This document shows, one piece after another, positions 9,751 to 19,305 of a stretch of DNA of 64,000 nt; position 1 is the first letter of the stretch, and every line of letters begins with the position of its first letter. Origin of the DNA: Chitinophagales bacterium (lineage in GTDB: Bacteria > Bacteroidota > Bacteroidia > Chitinophagales > JADIYW01). Location of the stretch: assembly GCA_023957245.1 (NCBI GenBank), contig JAMLHJ010000010.1, positions 58,763 to 122,762 of the forward strand, in the 5' to 3' direction. The notes under the pieces are model-generated. The model worked only from the letters and a program-made list of their open reading frames with translations. It did no database searches and was not told where the DNA came from. The position numbers and the translations under genes are program-made.

Positions 9751-10117
9751 TTCTATTTTGTTGAATAGCTATGGTAACATAAGTATCATAAGGAAATTTT
9801 AATTAAAAATTTACACTCACCAAAAACGATTAGTTATTATGTAAATTAATACTATTCAATAGGTTATAAATGACAATAATTTTACTTTATATACTAGATT
9901 TTGAAAGAGTAAACAATTCATTACATAATCTTAAAATACATTTCTTTATATTTTTAAGTTAAAGCCCAATTTTTCTATTCCAAGTCAAAAAACATTCAAA
10001 GCATTGTTAAACAAAACAATACATTTATACTTTTTGAAAAGATTCAGAAAAGAATAATAATAGCAAATATTTAATAATGAGCCCTTAAAGTATTTTTTAA
10101 TTATCCTAATCAAATCG

Positions 10118-10125
10118 TAACTTTG
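10118..10125 (+). promoter_or_regulatory. -7 box of prfA
   Basis: TAACTTTG followed by CAC, 18 bp before the ATG at 10144. An upstream TTG codon at 10123 overlaps this box, which excludes it as the translation start. Confidence 0.65.
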
Positions 10126-10143
10126 CACATTCAAAAAATAATT

Positions 10144-11217
10144 ATGCTGGACAAATTAGAAGCACTAAAACTAAGATATCAAGATTTAGAAATGCAACTA
10201 AGCGATCCTGAAGTAGTCAGTGATTTATCCAAATTCAAAAGAATTGGAAAAGAATATAGAGATTTAGAGCCTATTGTTTTGGCTTATGATAAATATAGTT
10301 CAATCCTCAGTAATCTTCAATTCAACAAGGAACTTTTAGAAAGCGAAAAAGATCCAGATATGAGAGAAATGGCAAAAGAGGAAATTGAAGAACTTCAAAG
10401 CCAAGTTGAGCCATTAGAGCAAGAAATTAGACAATTATTGATTCCTAAAGATCTTGGTGATGACAAAAACGCGATATTAGAAATTCGTGCCGGAACTGGT
10501 GGAGATGAAGCCAGTTTATTTGCAGGTGATTTATTAAAAATGTACAAAAGATACTGTGAAAATCGTGGTTGGCGTACTGAAATCATGACAGAGAATCCTG
10601 GCACCTCAGGTGGTTATAAAGAAATTGTCATGGAAATTGAAGGAGACGGTGTATATGGTGTTTTAAAATATGAATCAGGTGTACATCGTGTACAAAGAGT
10701 TCCAGAAACAGAATCTCAAGGTAGAGTTCATACATCCGCTGCGACAGTAGCTGTTCTTCCAGAAGCTGAAGAAGTAGATATAGAAATCAATAACAGTGAC
10801 ATTCGAAAAGACGTATTTCGTGCAAGTGGTGCAGGTGGTCAGCACGTCAATAGAACTGAATCAGCAGTTAGGTTGACACATATTCCAACAGGTATCGTTG
10901 TTGAGTGTCAAGAAGGTCGCTCTCAGATTAAAAACTATGAAATTGCACTCAAAGTGCTCCGAACTAGAATCTATGAAAAAGCAGTTACGGAACACCAAGA
11001 AAAAATTGCTAAAGAAAGGAAAACTTTAGTTTCTACAGGTGACCGTTCAGCTAAAATTCGAACATACAATTGGCCTCAAGGTCGTGTTACAGACCATAGA
11101 ATCAACTTGACGATGTATAATTTGAATGATGTCATCAATGGGGACATTCAAGAATTTATAGACAAATTGATTTTTGAAGAGAATGCCGAGAAACTAAAGG
11201 CCGGAGGAATGGTGTAA
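10144..11217 (+). CDS. prfA: Peptide chain release factor 1
   Basis: A 357-residue class I release factor that ends translation at UAA and UAG. The peptidyl-tRNA hydrolysis motif GGQ is at residues 231-233 (ASGAGGQHVNRTES). The stop-codon reading P-x-T motif is PET at 187-189 in HRVQRVPETESQGR. This P-x-T form marks RF1 rather than RF2 (SPF). The ATG at 10144 gives the conserved start MLDKLEALK. An in-frame TTG seven codons upstream lies inside the -7 box and is rejected. It stands alone in its transcription unit. Confidence 0.96.
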   Translation: MLDKLEALKLRYQDLEMQLSDPEVVSDLSKFKRIGKEYRDLEPIVLAYDKYSSILSNLQFNKELLESEKDPDMREMAKEEIEELQSQVEPLEQEIRQLLIPKDLGDDKNAILEIRAGTGGDEASLFAGDLLKMYKRYCENRGWRTEIMTENPGTSGGYKEIVMEIEGDGVYGVLKYESGVHRVQRVPETESQGRVHTSAATVAVLPEAEEVDIEINNSDIRKDVFRASGAGGQHVNRTESAVRLTHIPTGIVVECQEGRSQIKNYEIALKVLRTRIYEKAVTEHQEKIAKERKTLVSTGDRSAKIRTYNWPQGRVTDHRINLTMYNLNDVINGDIQEFIDKLIFEENAEKLKAGGMV

Positions 11218-11570
11218 CTTGAGTATTTTCAGGATATTCATTTGTTCAATAAAGCCTTTATAGCAAATAATCTATATTAATTTCAAGTGTCTTTCACATT
11301 GAAAATACATTTATTTGGGGCTATACATAGAATAAGTTATTCTTTAATAATATTTTTCAGATACTGCAAAAGTATAAAACATCATAAATTACAATGTATC
11401 AATCAAAAATACATATAGTATTTTTTATTATATAAAACTCATTATTTAACAACAAATATATTACATCCTAATCATCAATGTTTTATAAATAAAAAAATAT
11501 TGCTTTTATTAAAAAAGACTTGCGATTTACATAGTTCTATGTTAAATTGAATTAAATAAATTCTAACGCT
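11218..11570. other. AT-rich intergenic region
   Basis: About 350 bp after prfA with no supported gene, RNA or strong hairpin. It must contain the promoter of the small lipoprotein gene at 11571. A TTG at 11520-11522 is a possible -33 element, but no good -7 box follows it. Confidence 0.6.
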
Positions 11571-11831
11571 ATGAAAACAAGTAAAATTATGATATTGTTG
11601 ATTATTTCAGCATTTATCATCACTATCCAATTGGGTTGTAAGAAGGGAAATGTTAGAGACTGTTCTTCAGCTGTTACAGAATTTGAAGATGAAATATCTA
11701 AACTTTATGAGAATCCAGATGACCCGGAATTGTGCAATCAGGTAAAACGTACATTGAATGATTTATATAAAGATTGTAAATCAAACATGTTGGGAATCAC
11801 TCAGGCACAGATAGATGAATTGTGTGAATAA
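11571..11831 (+). CDS. Small putative lipoprotein
   Basis: An 86-residue protein with a signal sequence and lipobox-like IQLGC at residues 18-22 followed by KKG, so it is probably lipidated at Cys22 and anchored in the cell envelope. The mature part is acidic and has three more cysteines (DCSSA, ELCNQ, KDCKS) plus one near the C-terminus (ELCE), which could form disulphides in the periplasm. I do not recognise a family. The gene is followed by a clear terminator, so it appears to be a single-gene unit. Confidence 0.75.
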   Translation: MKTSKIMILLIISAFIITIQLGCKKGNVRDCSSAVTEFEDEISKLYENPDDPELCNQVKRTLNDLYKDCKSNMLGITQAQIDELCE

Positions 11832-11863
11832 AGAAATCATTAGCAATTTTAATTAAAAAAGCA

Positions 11864-11900
11864 TTAGGGTGGCAAAATAGTCACCCTAAAATATTTTTAA
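11864..11900 (+). terminator. Terminator of the small lipoprotein gene
   Basis: Perfect 8-bp stem TTAGGGTG / CACCCTAA (11864-11871, 11882-11889) with a 10-nt loop, followed by AATATTTTTAA. Confidence 0.75.
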
Positions 11901-12025
11901 TAACCGATTGCACATCATTTTCACATCTTCAAATCTCCACATTACTTCATTAAACACAGTGACCTTTGCATAAAACTTTGTGTTCTTTGCGGTTAAATTT
12001 CGAAGCACTCAGCCACCAGCATCTT

Positions 12026-12514
12026 CACATCTTCACATTTCCAAATCTCCATATTACTTCATTAAACTTCGTGAACTTTGTGTAGAAACTTCGTGTACAT
12101 TGTGGTTAAATTTTGACGACGATATTCTTGAAACCAATAAAAGGGTAGCTCCTACAGAGCAATAGTTGGTTGATTATTTATTTTTACCAAGCGGTAGCCT
12201 CTACGAGGCAAACTCTGCACCGCATATTTCATTCGTACCTCGTACTTCGTTACTTTTAATTTTAAATTTTCACATCTCCACATTTCCAAATCTCCACATT
12301 GCTTCATTATACTCCGCGTCCTTTGCGTAAAACTTAGCGTCCTTTGTGGTTAAATTTTGACGACGATATTCTTGAAACCAATAAAAGGGTAGCTCCTACG
12401 GAGCAATAGTTGCTTGATTATTTACTCTTACCAAGCGCTAGCCTCTACGAGGCAAACTCTGCACCGCATATTTCATTCGTACTTCGTACTTCGTTACTTT
12501 TAATTTTAAATTTT
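12026..12514. repeat. Two tandem copies of a ~244-bp intergenic repeat
   Basis: Copy 1 is about 12026-12270 and copy 2 about 12271-12514. From the GTGGTTAAATTTTGAC segment onward they are near-identical at a 244-bp offset, with only a few substitutions. Each has two small GC-rich hairpins, GCTCCTACGGAGC (an imperfect form in copy 1) and GCCTCTACGAGGC, and ends in TCGTACTTCGTTAC. A partial copy of the first part is at about 11922-12000 and a degenerate tail is at 12515-12560. No codon-like reading frame is conserved, so this is non-coding repeat DNA. Confidence 0.9.
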
Positions 12515-12658
12515 TACATCTTCACATTCTCACATATTCTCATCTCCATATTGTTTCATTAAAATGTCGGTTTAAAAAAGAAGCTGAATATTACAATAAG
12601 CTATAAATATTTTCATTATATTGAATATCCATTTTCCTAACCCTAAAATGAAAAAATA

Positions 12659-13477
12659 ATGAAAGCACTAGTTCAAAATATAATAGGAATATTTTTATTA
12701 CTGATAATCACAATGAGTTGCGGTCAAAGTTCTGACAAAGCTTCTGTTGAATCTACGATGAATGAAAGCACTAATAGTTTAGATGCTAATAATCCTCAAG
12801 CTAAAGAACAGAAGTCTGAAACGTTAACTGAAAGAAAATTAATCAAACAAGGATGGGTTGAATTTCAGACTGACGATTTAATCAAAACAAAAGGAACTAT
12901 TCAAAAAGCTGTTAAACAATATAATGCATACATTTCTAGAGATGAGGAAAGCAGATATCCTGGAAGAAGAAATAACACTATTGTTGTAAGAGTTCCCTTC
13001 GATAATTTTGATAAACTATTAAATGATATTACTCTTGGCGTTAAAAAATTTGATCAAAAAAATATCAATATTGAAGATGTTACCTCTGAGTTTATAGACT
13101 TAGAAATTCGAATTAAAAACAAAAAAGAGATCGAACAACGTTATGTAGAACTATTGAAACAGGCTAAGAATGTTACTGAAATTTTGGAGATTGAAGCCAA
13201 ACTAGGAGAACAAAGAGAAGAAATCGAAGCCATTGAAGGACGATTAAAATATTTAAACGACCAGACTACGCTCTCCACTTTAACTATTACTTTCTATGAG
13301 GACATTGCTTATCAATATACTTTTGGACAGAGTATTGTTCAAGGATTCAGAGAAGGGTTTAATCGATTGATGAATTTTATTATTGGACTCATCTATTTTT
13401 GGCCATTCTTATTGATAGGCGGAGGAATCTTTTATTTATTTAGAAAAAGAATCCGCATCAAAAAAGGACAATCGTAA
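12659..13477 (+). CDS. DUF4349-like membrane lipoprotein
   Basis: A 272-residue protein. Residues 1-21 are a lipoprotein signal with lipobox ITMSCG. A low-complexity linker follows to about residue 55, then a DUF4349-type region (QGWVEFQTDDL, TIVVRVPFDNFDKLLNDI, DVTSEFIDLEIRIKNKKEIE) and a predicted coiled coil at about 150-205. A transmembrane helix is near 240-262 (FIIGLIYFWPFLLIGGGIF) with a basic tail RKRIRIKKGQS facing the cytoplasm. DUF4349 proteins are envelope proteins of unknown function. The gene follows the repeat array and is not obviously linked to its neighbours. Confidence 0.8.
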   Translation: MKALVQNIIGIFLLLIITMSCGQSSDKASVESTMNESTNSLDANNPQAKEQKSETLTERKLIKQGWVEFQTDDLIKTKGTIQKAVKQYNAYISRDEESRYPGRRNNTIVVRVPFDNFDKLLNDITLGVKKFDQKNINIEDVTSEFIDLEIRIKNKKEIEQRYVELLKQAKNVTEILEIEAKLGEQREEIEAIEGRLKYLNDQTTLSTLTITFYEDIAYQYTFGQSIVQGFREGFNRLMNFIIGLIYFWPFLLIGGGIFYLFRKRIRIKKGQS

Positions 13478-13542
13478 TTTTCTTTGATTTGATTAAAGTC
13501 ATTAAGAAAAAGAAAAAAAAGTAAGGGTAAATTACAATATTA

Positions 13543-14343
13543 TTATAGTTTATCAGTCAATTCCTGAATGATTTGTTGTTTTAATTTCTTTTTAATTTCA
13601 GGAGCCTCTATCTGCAAATATTCAATCCCAACAAAAGAGTTTCCTTGTTTTCTATTTTGTCGAGGTTCAATACTTTCTATTAGAATAGCTTCTAAAATAT
13701 CTCCTAAATTTTGAATTGTAAACTCTTTAAACTTCACATCTAAATTAAGTTTTGCATCTTCAGTAACAGGATAAAAACCAAACCAACTAAATCTATCCCA
13801 TCGACCTGCCAACCTATCAACGGTGTGGTCTTTTAATCGTTTCCCAAGAGTTTGTTCAATTGCTTGTCCTACATAAATAGTTTCCCTACTATCATGTAAT
13901 AAATAAATACCAATTTGATCTTTAAAATTCACATCAGTTGCACCAATCTGTTGAATACCTAACAAGTCAGGTTGGGTTTTCCAATGCACAAGATTTCTAT
14001 TCCAATATATCCCAAAAGCATTGATGATTTTATGAGTGCTTTTTGCAACAATTTTATCATTAACAATTTCTATCTCACTCTCATCAATATCATTATTTTC
14101 TTTTTGACTTAGAAACTTACGCAATATGTAAAATCCTTTTGATGTTTTAGCAAATATAGATTTATCTTTCTTAGCATTAATATCAGTTGTTAAGTTAGCA
14201 CTTACTGTATCTTGAGGAGTAGCACCTAAAGACTTACGATATCCTCTTTCTGCAATTAACTCTGCAATTTCTGTATAATGAAGTTCTTTTTTTTCTTCAT
14301 TTAAAACTTTTTCAATTGCTTCTTTCCATTTCAATTCTGCCAT
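13543..14343 (-). CDS. HARE-HTH domain fused to a GIY-YIG nuclease domain
   Basis: A 266-residue two-domain protein. Residues 1-77 match the HARE-HTH winged helix (LHYTEIAELIAERGY, then TVSANLTTDI, ending GFYILRKF). Residues 143-235 form a GIY-YIG nuclease core with all expected catalytic positions: GIY 145-147, YVG 157-159, Arg169 in LGKRLKDH, Glu223 and Asn230. HARE-HTH modules are known from chromatin proteins and restriction-type proteins and are predicted to sense DNA or its modification. GIY-YIG domains cut DNA. A DNA-binding nuclease, perhaps for restriction or repair, is the inferred role. It lies 10 bp after the ABC ATPase gene on the same strand; no methyltransferase is adjacent. 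Confidence 0.8.
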   Translation of the reverse strand: MAELKWKEAIEKVLNEEKKELHYTEIAELIAERGYRKSLGATPQDTVSANLTTDINAKKDKSIFAKTSKGFYILRKFLSQKENNDIDESEIEIVNDKIVAKSTHKIINAFGIYWNRNLVHWKTQPDLLGIQQIGATDVNFKDQIGIYLLHDSRETIYVGQAIEQTLGKRLKDHTVDRLAGRWDRFSWFGFYPVTEDAKLNLDVKFKEFTIQNLGDILEAILIESIEPRQNRKQGNSFVGIEYLQIEAPEIKKKLKQQIIQELTDKL

Positions 14344-14353
14344 AACTAAAAAA

Positions 14354-16135
14354 CTATTTAATCAGTGACCTAGCTTTAATATCTTCTAGTCTTCCTTTAG
14401 GAATAGCTGATATTAATCTCTGTGTATATTCTTGACGTGGATAGTTATAAATTTCATCAGCAATACCCATTTCCTCTATCTTGCCTTTATTCATCACCAC
14501 CATACGGTCGCTCATAAATTTAACTACTGACAAATCGTGTGAAATAAAAATATATGTAAACTTAAATTCTTCTCTCAGTTGGATTAAGAGATTCAATACT
14601 TGTGCTTGAACAGAAACATCCAAAGCAGAAACTGATTCATCACAAATAATAAATCTCGGACGCAATCCTAAGGCTCTGGCTATACATATTCTTTGTCTCT
14701 GTCCTCCTGAAAACTCATGAGGATATCTATTGAAATGCTCTGGTAGCATATTGACTTTTTGTAAAAGTTCAATCACCTTTTCCTTACGTTCTTTATCGCT
14801 ACTATACATTTCATGAACTTGCATAGGCTCCAAGATAGCGTTGCCTATTGTCATTCTAGGATTTAGAGAAGAATATGGATCTTGAAAAATAATCTGCATA
14901 TCCTTTCTCAACTCTTTCAAATCACTAGCATTGAGATCTCGAATATTTCTACCTTCAAAAAGCACCTCACCGCCTGTCGGTTCTACTAATCTTAAGATAG
15001 AACGCCCTAGGGTTGTTTTACCACAACCTGATTCGCCAACAAGACCAAGTGTTTCACCTGGATAGACATCAAAAGATACATTATCTACAGCCTTGACAAA
15101 TTCTGTCGGTTTGCCAAATAAATTGGATTTTGAAGGAAACCATGTTTGAATTCCTTTAATTTCTAAGATAGGCTTTTGTTGAATCAAGGCTTCATATCTC
15201 GCCTTTGTTTCTTCTTCTTTCACTATTCTATCATTAATAGCTTTAGCAACAGAAGCTTCTTTTTCGAGCAATTCACCTTGTGCATTGATTTCCATAAAAT
15301 CTGAAATCACTGGCAATTGTTTCAATCTCTTTTCCAAAGGAGGGCGACATGCCAATAATCCTTTAGTATAAGGATGCTGAGGATTTTCAAAGATATCTAA
15401 TACAGAACCTTGCTCCACAATCTTTCCTTTATACATCACAATCACCTTATCTGCAATTTCAGCAATTACTCCTAAGTCATGTGTGATAAATATAGTGGAC
15501 ATTCCCGTCTCTTCACTCAATTCAGCTATCAGTTCAAGAATAGTTTTTTGCACTGTAACATCCAAGGCTGTTGTAGGCTCATCAGCAATAAGAATTTTGG
15601 GCTTACAAGACATTGCCATTGCAATCATTACCCTTTGCTTTTGACCACCAGACAATTGATGAGGATAAGCATCAAAAACTCGATTGGGATTAGGAAGTTT
15701 TACTTTTTCAAACAATTCTAATGCTAAATTTTTAGCTACTTCTTTTGATACCTTTTGATGCAATAAGATAGCTTCAGTCACTTGATTTCCACAAGTAAAG
15801 ACAGGATTTAATGAAGTCATTGGTTCCTGAAAAATCATAGAAATTTCATTACCACGATAAGCTCTCATTTCCTGTTCAGATATTTTTGTAAGATCTACAA
15901 TACCATTTGAAGAATGATAAAGCATCTCACCTTGAGTGATTTTACCAGGAGGGCTAGGAATTAGTCGCATCAATGATAAGGAAGTCACAGATTTACCCGA
16001 ACCGGACTCTCCTACTATTCCTACGATTTCTTTTTTATTGATTTGAAAACTGACATCGTTTACAGCTTTAACAATACCATTTTCGGTATTAAATTCTGTA
16101 ACAAGATTCTTAACTTCTAATAATAACTCACTCAT
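14354..16135 (-). CDS. Fused dipeptide/oligopeptide ABC transporter ATPase (DppD-DppF type)
   Basis: A 593-residue protein with two complete ABC domains. The first has Walker A GESGSGKS near residue 41, signature LSGGQKQR and Walker B ILIADEPT. The second has Walker A GESGCGKT near 370, signature FSGGQRQR and Walker [13 protein letters not shown]. The HPYTKGLL segment between them is the oligo/dipeptide-type C-terminal extension. It should energise import of peptides or similar small molecules. The layout resembles GsiA/YejF. No permease or substrate-binding gene is present in the window, so the membrane partners are encoded elsewhere. The HARE-HTH gene follows 10 bp downstream. Confidence 0.9.
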   Translation of the reverse strand: MSELLLEVKNLVTEFNTENGIVKAVNDVSFQINKKEIVGIVGESGSGKSVTSLSLMRLIPSPPGKITQGEMLYHSSNGIVDLTKISEQEMRAYRGNEISMIFQEPMTSLNPVFTCGNQVTEAILLHQKVSKEVAKNLALELFEKVKLPNPNRVFDAYPHQLSGGQKQRVMIAMAMSCKPKILIADEPTTALDVTVQKTILELIAELSEETGMSTIFITHDLGVIAEIADKVIVMYKGKIVEQGSVLDIFENPQHPYTKGLLACRPPLEKRLKQLPVISDFMEINAQGELLEKEASVAKAINDRIVKEEETKARYEALIQQKPILEIKGIQTWFPSKSNLFGKPTEFVKAVDNVSFDVYPGETLGLVGESGCGKTTLGRSILRLVEPTGGEVLFEGRNIRDLNASDLKELRKDMQIIFQDPYSSLNPRMTIGNAILEPMQVHEMYSSDKERKEKVIELLQKVNMLPEHFNRYPHEFSGGQRQRICIARALGLRPRFIICDESVSALDVSVQAQVLNLLIQLREEFKFTYIFISHDLSVVKFMSDRMVVMNKGKIEEMGIADEIYNYPRQEYTQRLISAIPKGRLEDIKARSLIK

Positions 16136-16306
16136 TCCAAATGAAGGATTTGTCTTAAAAATAACATTAAATCGCTATAAAATTCTCCTTTCAAAAAATT
16201 TAACTTTCAAAAAGATATTTAAAAACCCTTTATAGCTTCAATTTAAACAGCAAATAGAGTACCTATAAACCAAAGAAATACTTTGATATTCAAAAGAACA
16301 TCTTAC

Positions 16307-17248
16307 TTACGAATGTAATAAAACGCCCAAATATCTTTCAGCATCGATTGCAGCCATACAGCCACTACCTGCTGCAGTAACAGCTTGTCTATAAATACTA
16401 TCTTGCACATCTCCACAAGCAAAGACTCCTTTCACATTGGTTTTTGCACTTCCTGCTTGCGTCTGAATATATCCTTGTTCGTCCATATTGATATACGGCT
16501 TGAATACTCCAGAATTGGGTGTATGACCGATAGCAACAAAAAATCCATCTACTGCAATAGTTGTTACTTCTCCAGTCTGGTTATTTTTTATTTTAATACC
16601 TTCTACACTATCAGCACCAATTACTTCTTCAGTTTCCGAGTTCCAATATATTTTAATATTAGCTGTATTTAGTACTCTATCTTGCATGACTTTAGAGGCA
16701 CGCATTTCATCTCTTCTCACAATCATGTGTACTTCTGGGCATAGATTGGCAAGATACAATGCTTCTTCACAAGCAGTATCACCAGCTCCTACGATAGCCA
16801 CATTTTTCCCTCTATAAAAAAATCCATCACAGACTGCACAAGCACTTACTCCATGACCATTCAATCTTTTCTCTGAAGGAAGACCCAACCATTTTGCAGA
16901 AGCACCAGTCGCAATAATCACACTATGTGCATGTATTTCAATGCTATCATCTATCCATACTTTATGTAATGTCCCACTAAAATCTACTTTAGTTGCTATT
17001 CCAAAACGGATATCAGTTCCCATTCTTTCTGCTTGAGCACGGAAATGCTCCATCATTTCAGGACCTTGAATACCATCTGGATAACCAGGAAAATTTTCAA
17101 CATCAGTAGTCTGAGTGAGCTGCCCTCCCATTTCCATTCCAGTATATAACACTGGTTGAAGATTGGCACGAGAAGCATATATCGCAGCGGTATATCCAGC
17201 AGGACCAGAACCAATAATAAGACATTTAACAGTTTCTATTGAACTCAT
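16307..17248 (-). CDS. trxB: Thioredoxin-disulfide reductase
   Basis: A 313-residue flavoprotein that reduces thioredoxin with NADPH. FAD-binding GSGPAG is at residues 13-18, the redox-active CAVC at 137-140, the NADPH site GAGDTACEEA at about 154-163 and the second FAD motif GVFACGDVQD near 275. The length and order match low-molecular-weight TrxB. Its ATGA overlaps the coaE stop by 4 bp, indicating translational coupling. It is the last gene of the nusB-yajC-coaE-trxB operon. Confidence 0.95.
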   Translation of the reverse strand: MSSIETVKCLIIGSGPAGYTAAIYASRANLQPVLYTGMEMGGQLTQTTDVENFPGYPDGIQGPEMMEHFRAQAERMGTDIRFGIATKVDFSGTLHKVWIDDSIEIHAHSVIIATGASAKWLGLPSEKRLNGHGVSACAVCDGFFYRGKNVAIVGAGDTACEEALYLANLCPEVHMIVRRDEMRASKVMQDRVLNTANIKIYWNSETEEVIGADSVEGIKIKNNQTGEVTTIAVDGFFVAIGHTPNSGVFKPYINMDEQGYIQTQAGSAKTNVKGVFACGDVQDSIYRQAVTAAGSGCMAAIDAERYLGVLLHS

Positions 17249-17853
17249 AATTTGTTTTTCAATTTTGCTTTATCCAATAATAAATGATGTAATTCAACTA
17301 CCTGAGAAACAAGACTTTCGGTGCCGTCATTATAAATAACATAATCGACCAATTCCATCTTTTTATCCTCTGGCATTTGCTTATCCATTCGTGCAATTAC
17401 AGATTGTCGATCTACCTTATCTCTATCCATTGTACGACGGATACGTTCATCTACAGGGGCATACACCATAATATTAAAATCCATGTTTTTGTATCCTCCT
17501 GTTTCAAACAAGATAGCCGCTTCATGAATTGTATAAGGTTTGTCCTTTTGTTGCTCAGCCCAATGAATAGAATCTTTCCATAAAGCAGGATGAACAATAC
17601 TATTCAAAATATTTAATTTCTCAGGAAGATTAAAAACCACCGCAGCCAAATAATCTTTATTCAAATGTCCATCCCACAAATAAGCGTTTTCACCAAAAGC
17701 TTGAATAACTTGCTGTTTCACTTCCTGGCTATGGGTCATCAACCATTTTGCTTTCTGGTCTGAATTATACACAGGAATATTCAGTACCGCAAACATTTGA
17801 GATACCAATGATTTCCCTGCACCTATTCCTCCAGTGAGACCTACTTTGAACAT
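17245..17853 (-). CDS. coaE: Dephospho-CoA kinase
   Basis: A 202-residue P-loop kinase that carries out the last step of coenzyme A synthesis. The P-loop GGIGAGKS is at residues 8-15 in FKVGLTGGIGAGKS. Other family features are ILNSIVHPALW and AAILFETGGYKNMD. It overlaps trxB by 4 bp and starts 12 bp after yajC. In many Bacteroidota a YbbR gene lies between yajC and coaE; it is missing here. Confidence 0.95.
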   Translation of the reverse strand: MFKVGLTGGIGAGKSLVSQMFAVLNIPVYNSDQKAKWLMTHSQEVKQQVIQAFGENAYLWDGHLNKDYLAAVVFNLPEKLNILNSIVHPALWKDSIHWAEQQKDKPYTIHEAAILFETGGYKNMDFNIMVYAPVDERIRRTMDRDKVDRQSVIARMDKQMPEDKKMELVDYVIYNDGTESLVSQVVELHHLLLDKAKLKNKL

Positions 17854-17865
17854 GGTAAAAAAATA

Positions 17866-18183
17866 TTAAGCAGTCGGATAACCAGCTTTAGTCATTTCCA
17901 AAGAAATAGCAGATTTGTCCATTTTTACACTAGTATTTACAGCAATCTCAACCACTACAACTGGATTGTCTGAAGTCACTTGAGTAATTGTACCATGAAT
18001 ACCTGAAACAGTTACTACTTTATCTCCTTTTTTCAAATTATCAACCCAAACACGTTGCTCTTTTGCTTTCTTTTGTTGTGGTCTAATCATAAAAAAGTAC
18101 ATTACTGCAAACATACCCACCATAAAAATCAACGGTGTAAAAGATCCTGCTCCACCAGCAGCTTGTAAAAATAATTGATTCAT
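17866..18183 (-). CDS. yajC: Preprotein translocase subunit YajC
   Basis: A 105-residue protein with one N-terminal transmembrane helix (about residues 17-34) followed by the family hallmark FFMIRPQQKKAKEQ and the cytoplasmic domain LKKGDKVVTVSGIHGTI. YajC associates with SecDF-SecYEG at the inner membrane. The length is typical. It is the second gene of the nusB operon. Confidence 0.93.
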   Translation of the reverse strand: MNQLFLQAAGGAGSFTPLIFMVGMFAVMYFFMIRPQQKKAKEQRVWVDNLKKGDKVVTVSGIHGTITQVTSDNPVVVVEIAVNTSVKMDKSAISLEMTKAGYPTA

Positions 18184-18247
18184 TTTATTGAAATTCTGTT
18201 TATTGTTTAAAAATACGATTTATAGTTAAAAGGATAAAATATTATTG

Positions 18248-19201
18248 TTACTTATCATTCAGACCACGTCCTGTTTTTGCTATCAGACCTTTATTGCTCA
18301 TATCTTTCATCATACGGTCTAATACTCCATTGATAAAATCTTTACTTTTGGGAGAGCTATAATCTTTGGCAATATCAATATACTCGTTCATAGTCACTTT
18401 CAAAGGAATAGATGGAAAATCAGTAAATTCTGTCAATGCCATTCTCATGATAATCAAATCTACCACTGCAATTCTTTCCAAGTCCCAATTCTTCAAATAT
18501 GGCTCAATTTCTATCGTTAAATCATCTTTAGACTGAATGACTTTTTCAAATAATCTATCTGCAAATTCACTCAATTCCAAAATTTTTCCTTTGACAGAAT
18601 TTTTGCCAATATGTAATTTTAAAGTATCCTTACTCTTCTTAAAAACCTCTCTCACTGCACTGACAACAAATTCTGCGTCATCTTCCCATGAAGGAAAAAC
18701 TTCTTCAATATGTTCTAGAAACAATTCATTAGACAAAAGAATATCATTCAATAAAAATGACATTATTTTTCTGTCTTGCTCAAAATCAAATTCTGTTTCA
18801 GCATCAATATATTTGATATACTCAGGAGATTCTACCATAGACTTGTATAAATGACCTTTAATCACTTCATCTAATTGGTTAGGAATATCACTTTTCTTGA
18901 GTGCTTTCAAAAATTCTTCATCATTATTCAGATTGAGAATAAAAAAATTGGAAAGAATTTTAGTACTGAAATTAATATCTTCTTGAGTAGGCAAATGTTT
19001 TGACGCTTTTATTTTGGCTACTGTATCCACTTCATTTGCAACCTCTCTGATTGCCAATAAAAGATAGAGATATAAATCTTTTACAGAATGAATATTGGCT
19101 TGTAAAGACTTTCTGAATGTTGCTGGTAGAGCATCTTCTGAACGCTCATAACCATAAACTGCTTGCATTACTTTTACACGTACACTTCGCCTGCTAATCA
19201 T
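18248..19201 (-). CDS. nusB: Transcription antitermination factor NusB, long Bacteroidota form
   Basis: A 317-residue protein. It starts SRRSVRVKVMQAVYGYE, and the C-terminal ~150 residues form the NusB fold (VDLIIMRMALTEF, KVTMNEYIDIAKDY, FINGVLDRMM). It is about twice the length of E. coli NusB because of an inserted helical region, a usual feature of Bacteroidota. NusB acts with NusE in rRNA antitermination. It is the first gene of the operon, behind a good promoter at 19222-19250. Confidence 0.93.
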   Translation of the reverse strand: MISRRSVRVKVMQAVYGYERSEDALPATFRKSLQANIHSVKDLYLYLLLAIREVANEVDTVAKIKASKHLPTQEDINFSTKILSNFFILNLNNDEEFLKALKKSDIPNQLDEVIKGHLYKSMVESPEYIKYIDAETEFDFEQDRKIMSFLLNDILLSNELFLEHIEEVFPSWEDDAEFVVSAVREVFKKSKDTLKLHIGKNSVKGKILELSEFADRLFEKVIQSKDDLTIEIEPYLKNWDLERIAVVDLIIMRMALTEFTDFPSIPLKVTMNEYIDIAKDYSSPKSKDFINGVLDRMMKDMSNKGLIAKTGRGLNDK

Positions 19202-19221
19202 ATATAGGAACTATTGGAGCG

Positions 19222-19250
19222 CAAAGATAGGGATTCAAACCAACTTTCAA
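19222..19250 (-). promoter_or_regulatory. Promoter of the nusB-yajC-coaE-trxB operon
   Basis: On the minus strand: TTG (19250-19248), 18 bp, then TATCTTTG (19229-19222), a good Bacteroidota -33/-7 pair. The ATG is 20 bp further on. Confidence 0.7.
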
Positions 19251-19305
19251 TACTTAAAAAAATATATTTTGAGATAAAAAGCGACTAATATTTAGAATTC
19301 TTATT

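Larger units (their letters stand above)
9725..10143. other. AT-rich divergent intergenic region
   Basis: This lies between the minus-strand receptor and plus-strand prfA. It holds the -7 boxes of both (9743-9750 and 10118-10125). The ~360 bp between is very AT-rich with no convincing ORF, hairpin or RNA gene. Confidence 0.7.

Noticed and set aside
10123..10143. TTG start for prfA seven codons upstream
   Set aside because: It overlaps the TAACTTTG -7 box, and the conserved RF1 N-terminus begins at ATG 10144.
12026..12514. 244-bp repeats as CRISPR or coding sequence
   Set aside because: The unit is too long, there are only two full copies without spacers, and no conserved frame; the 61-codon ORF at 11980-12165 ends inside the repeat.
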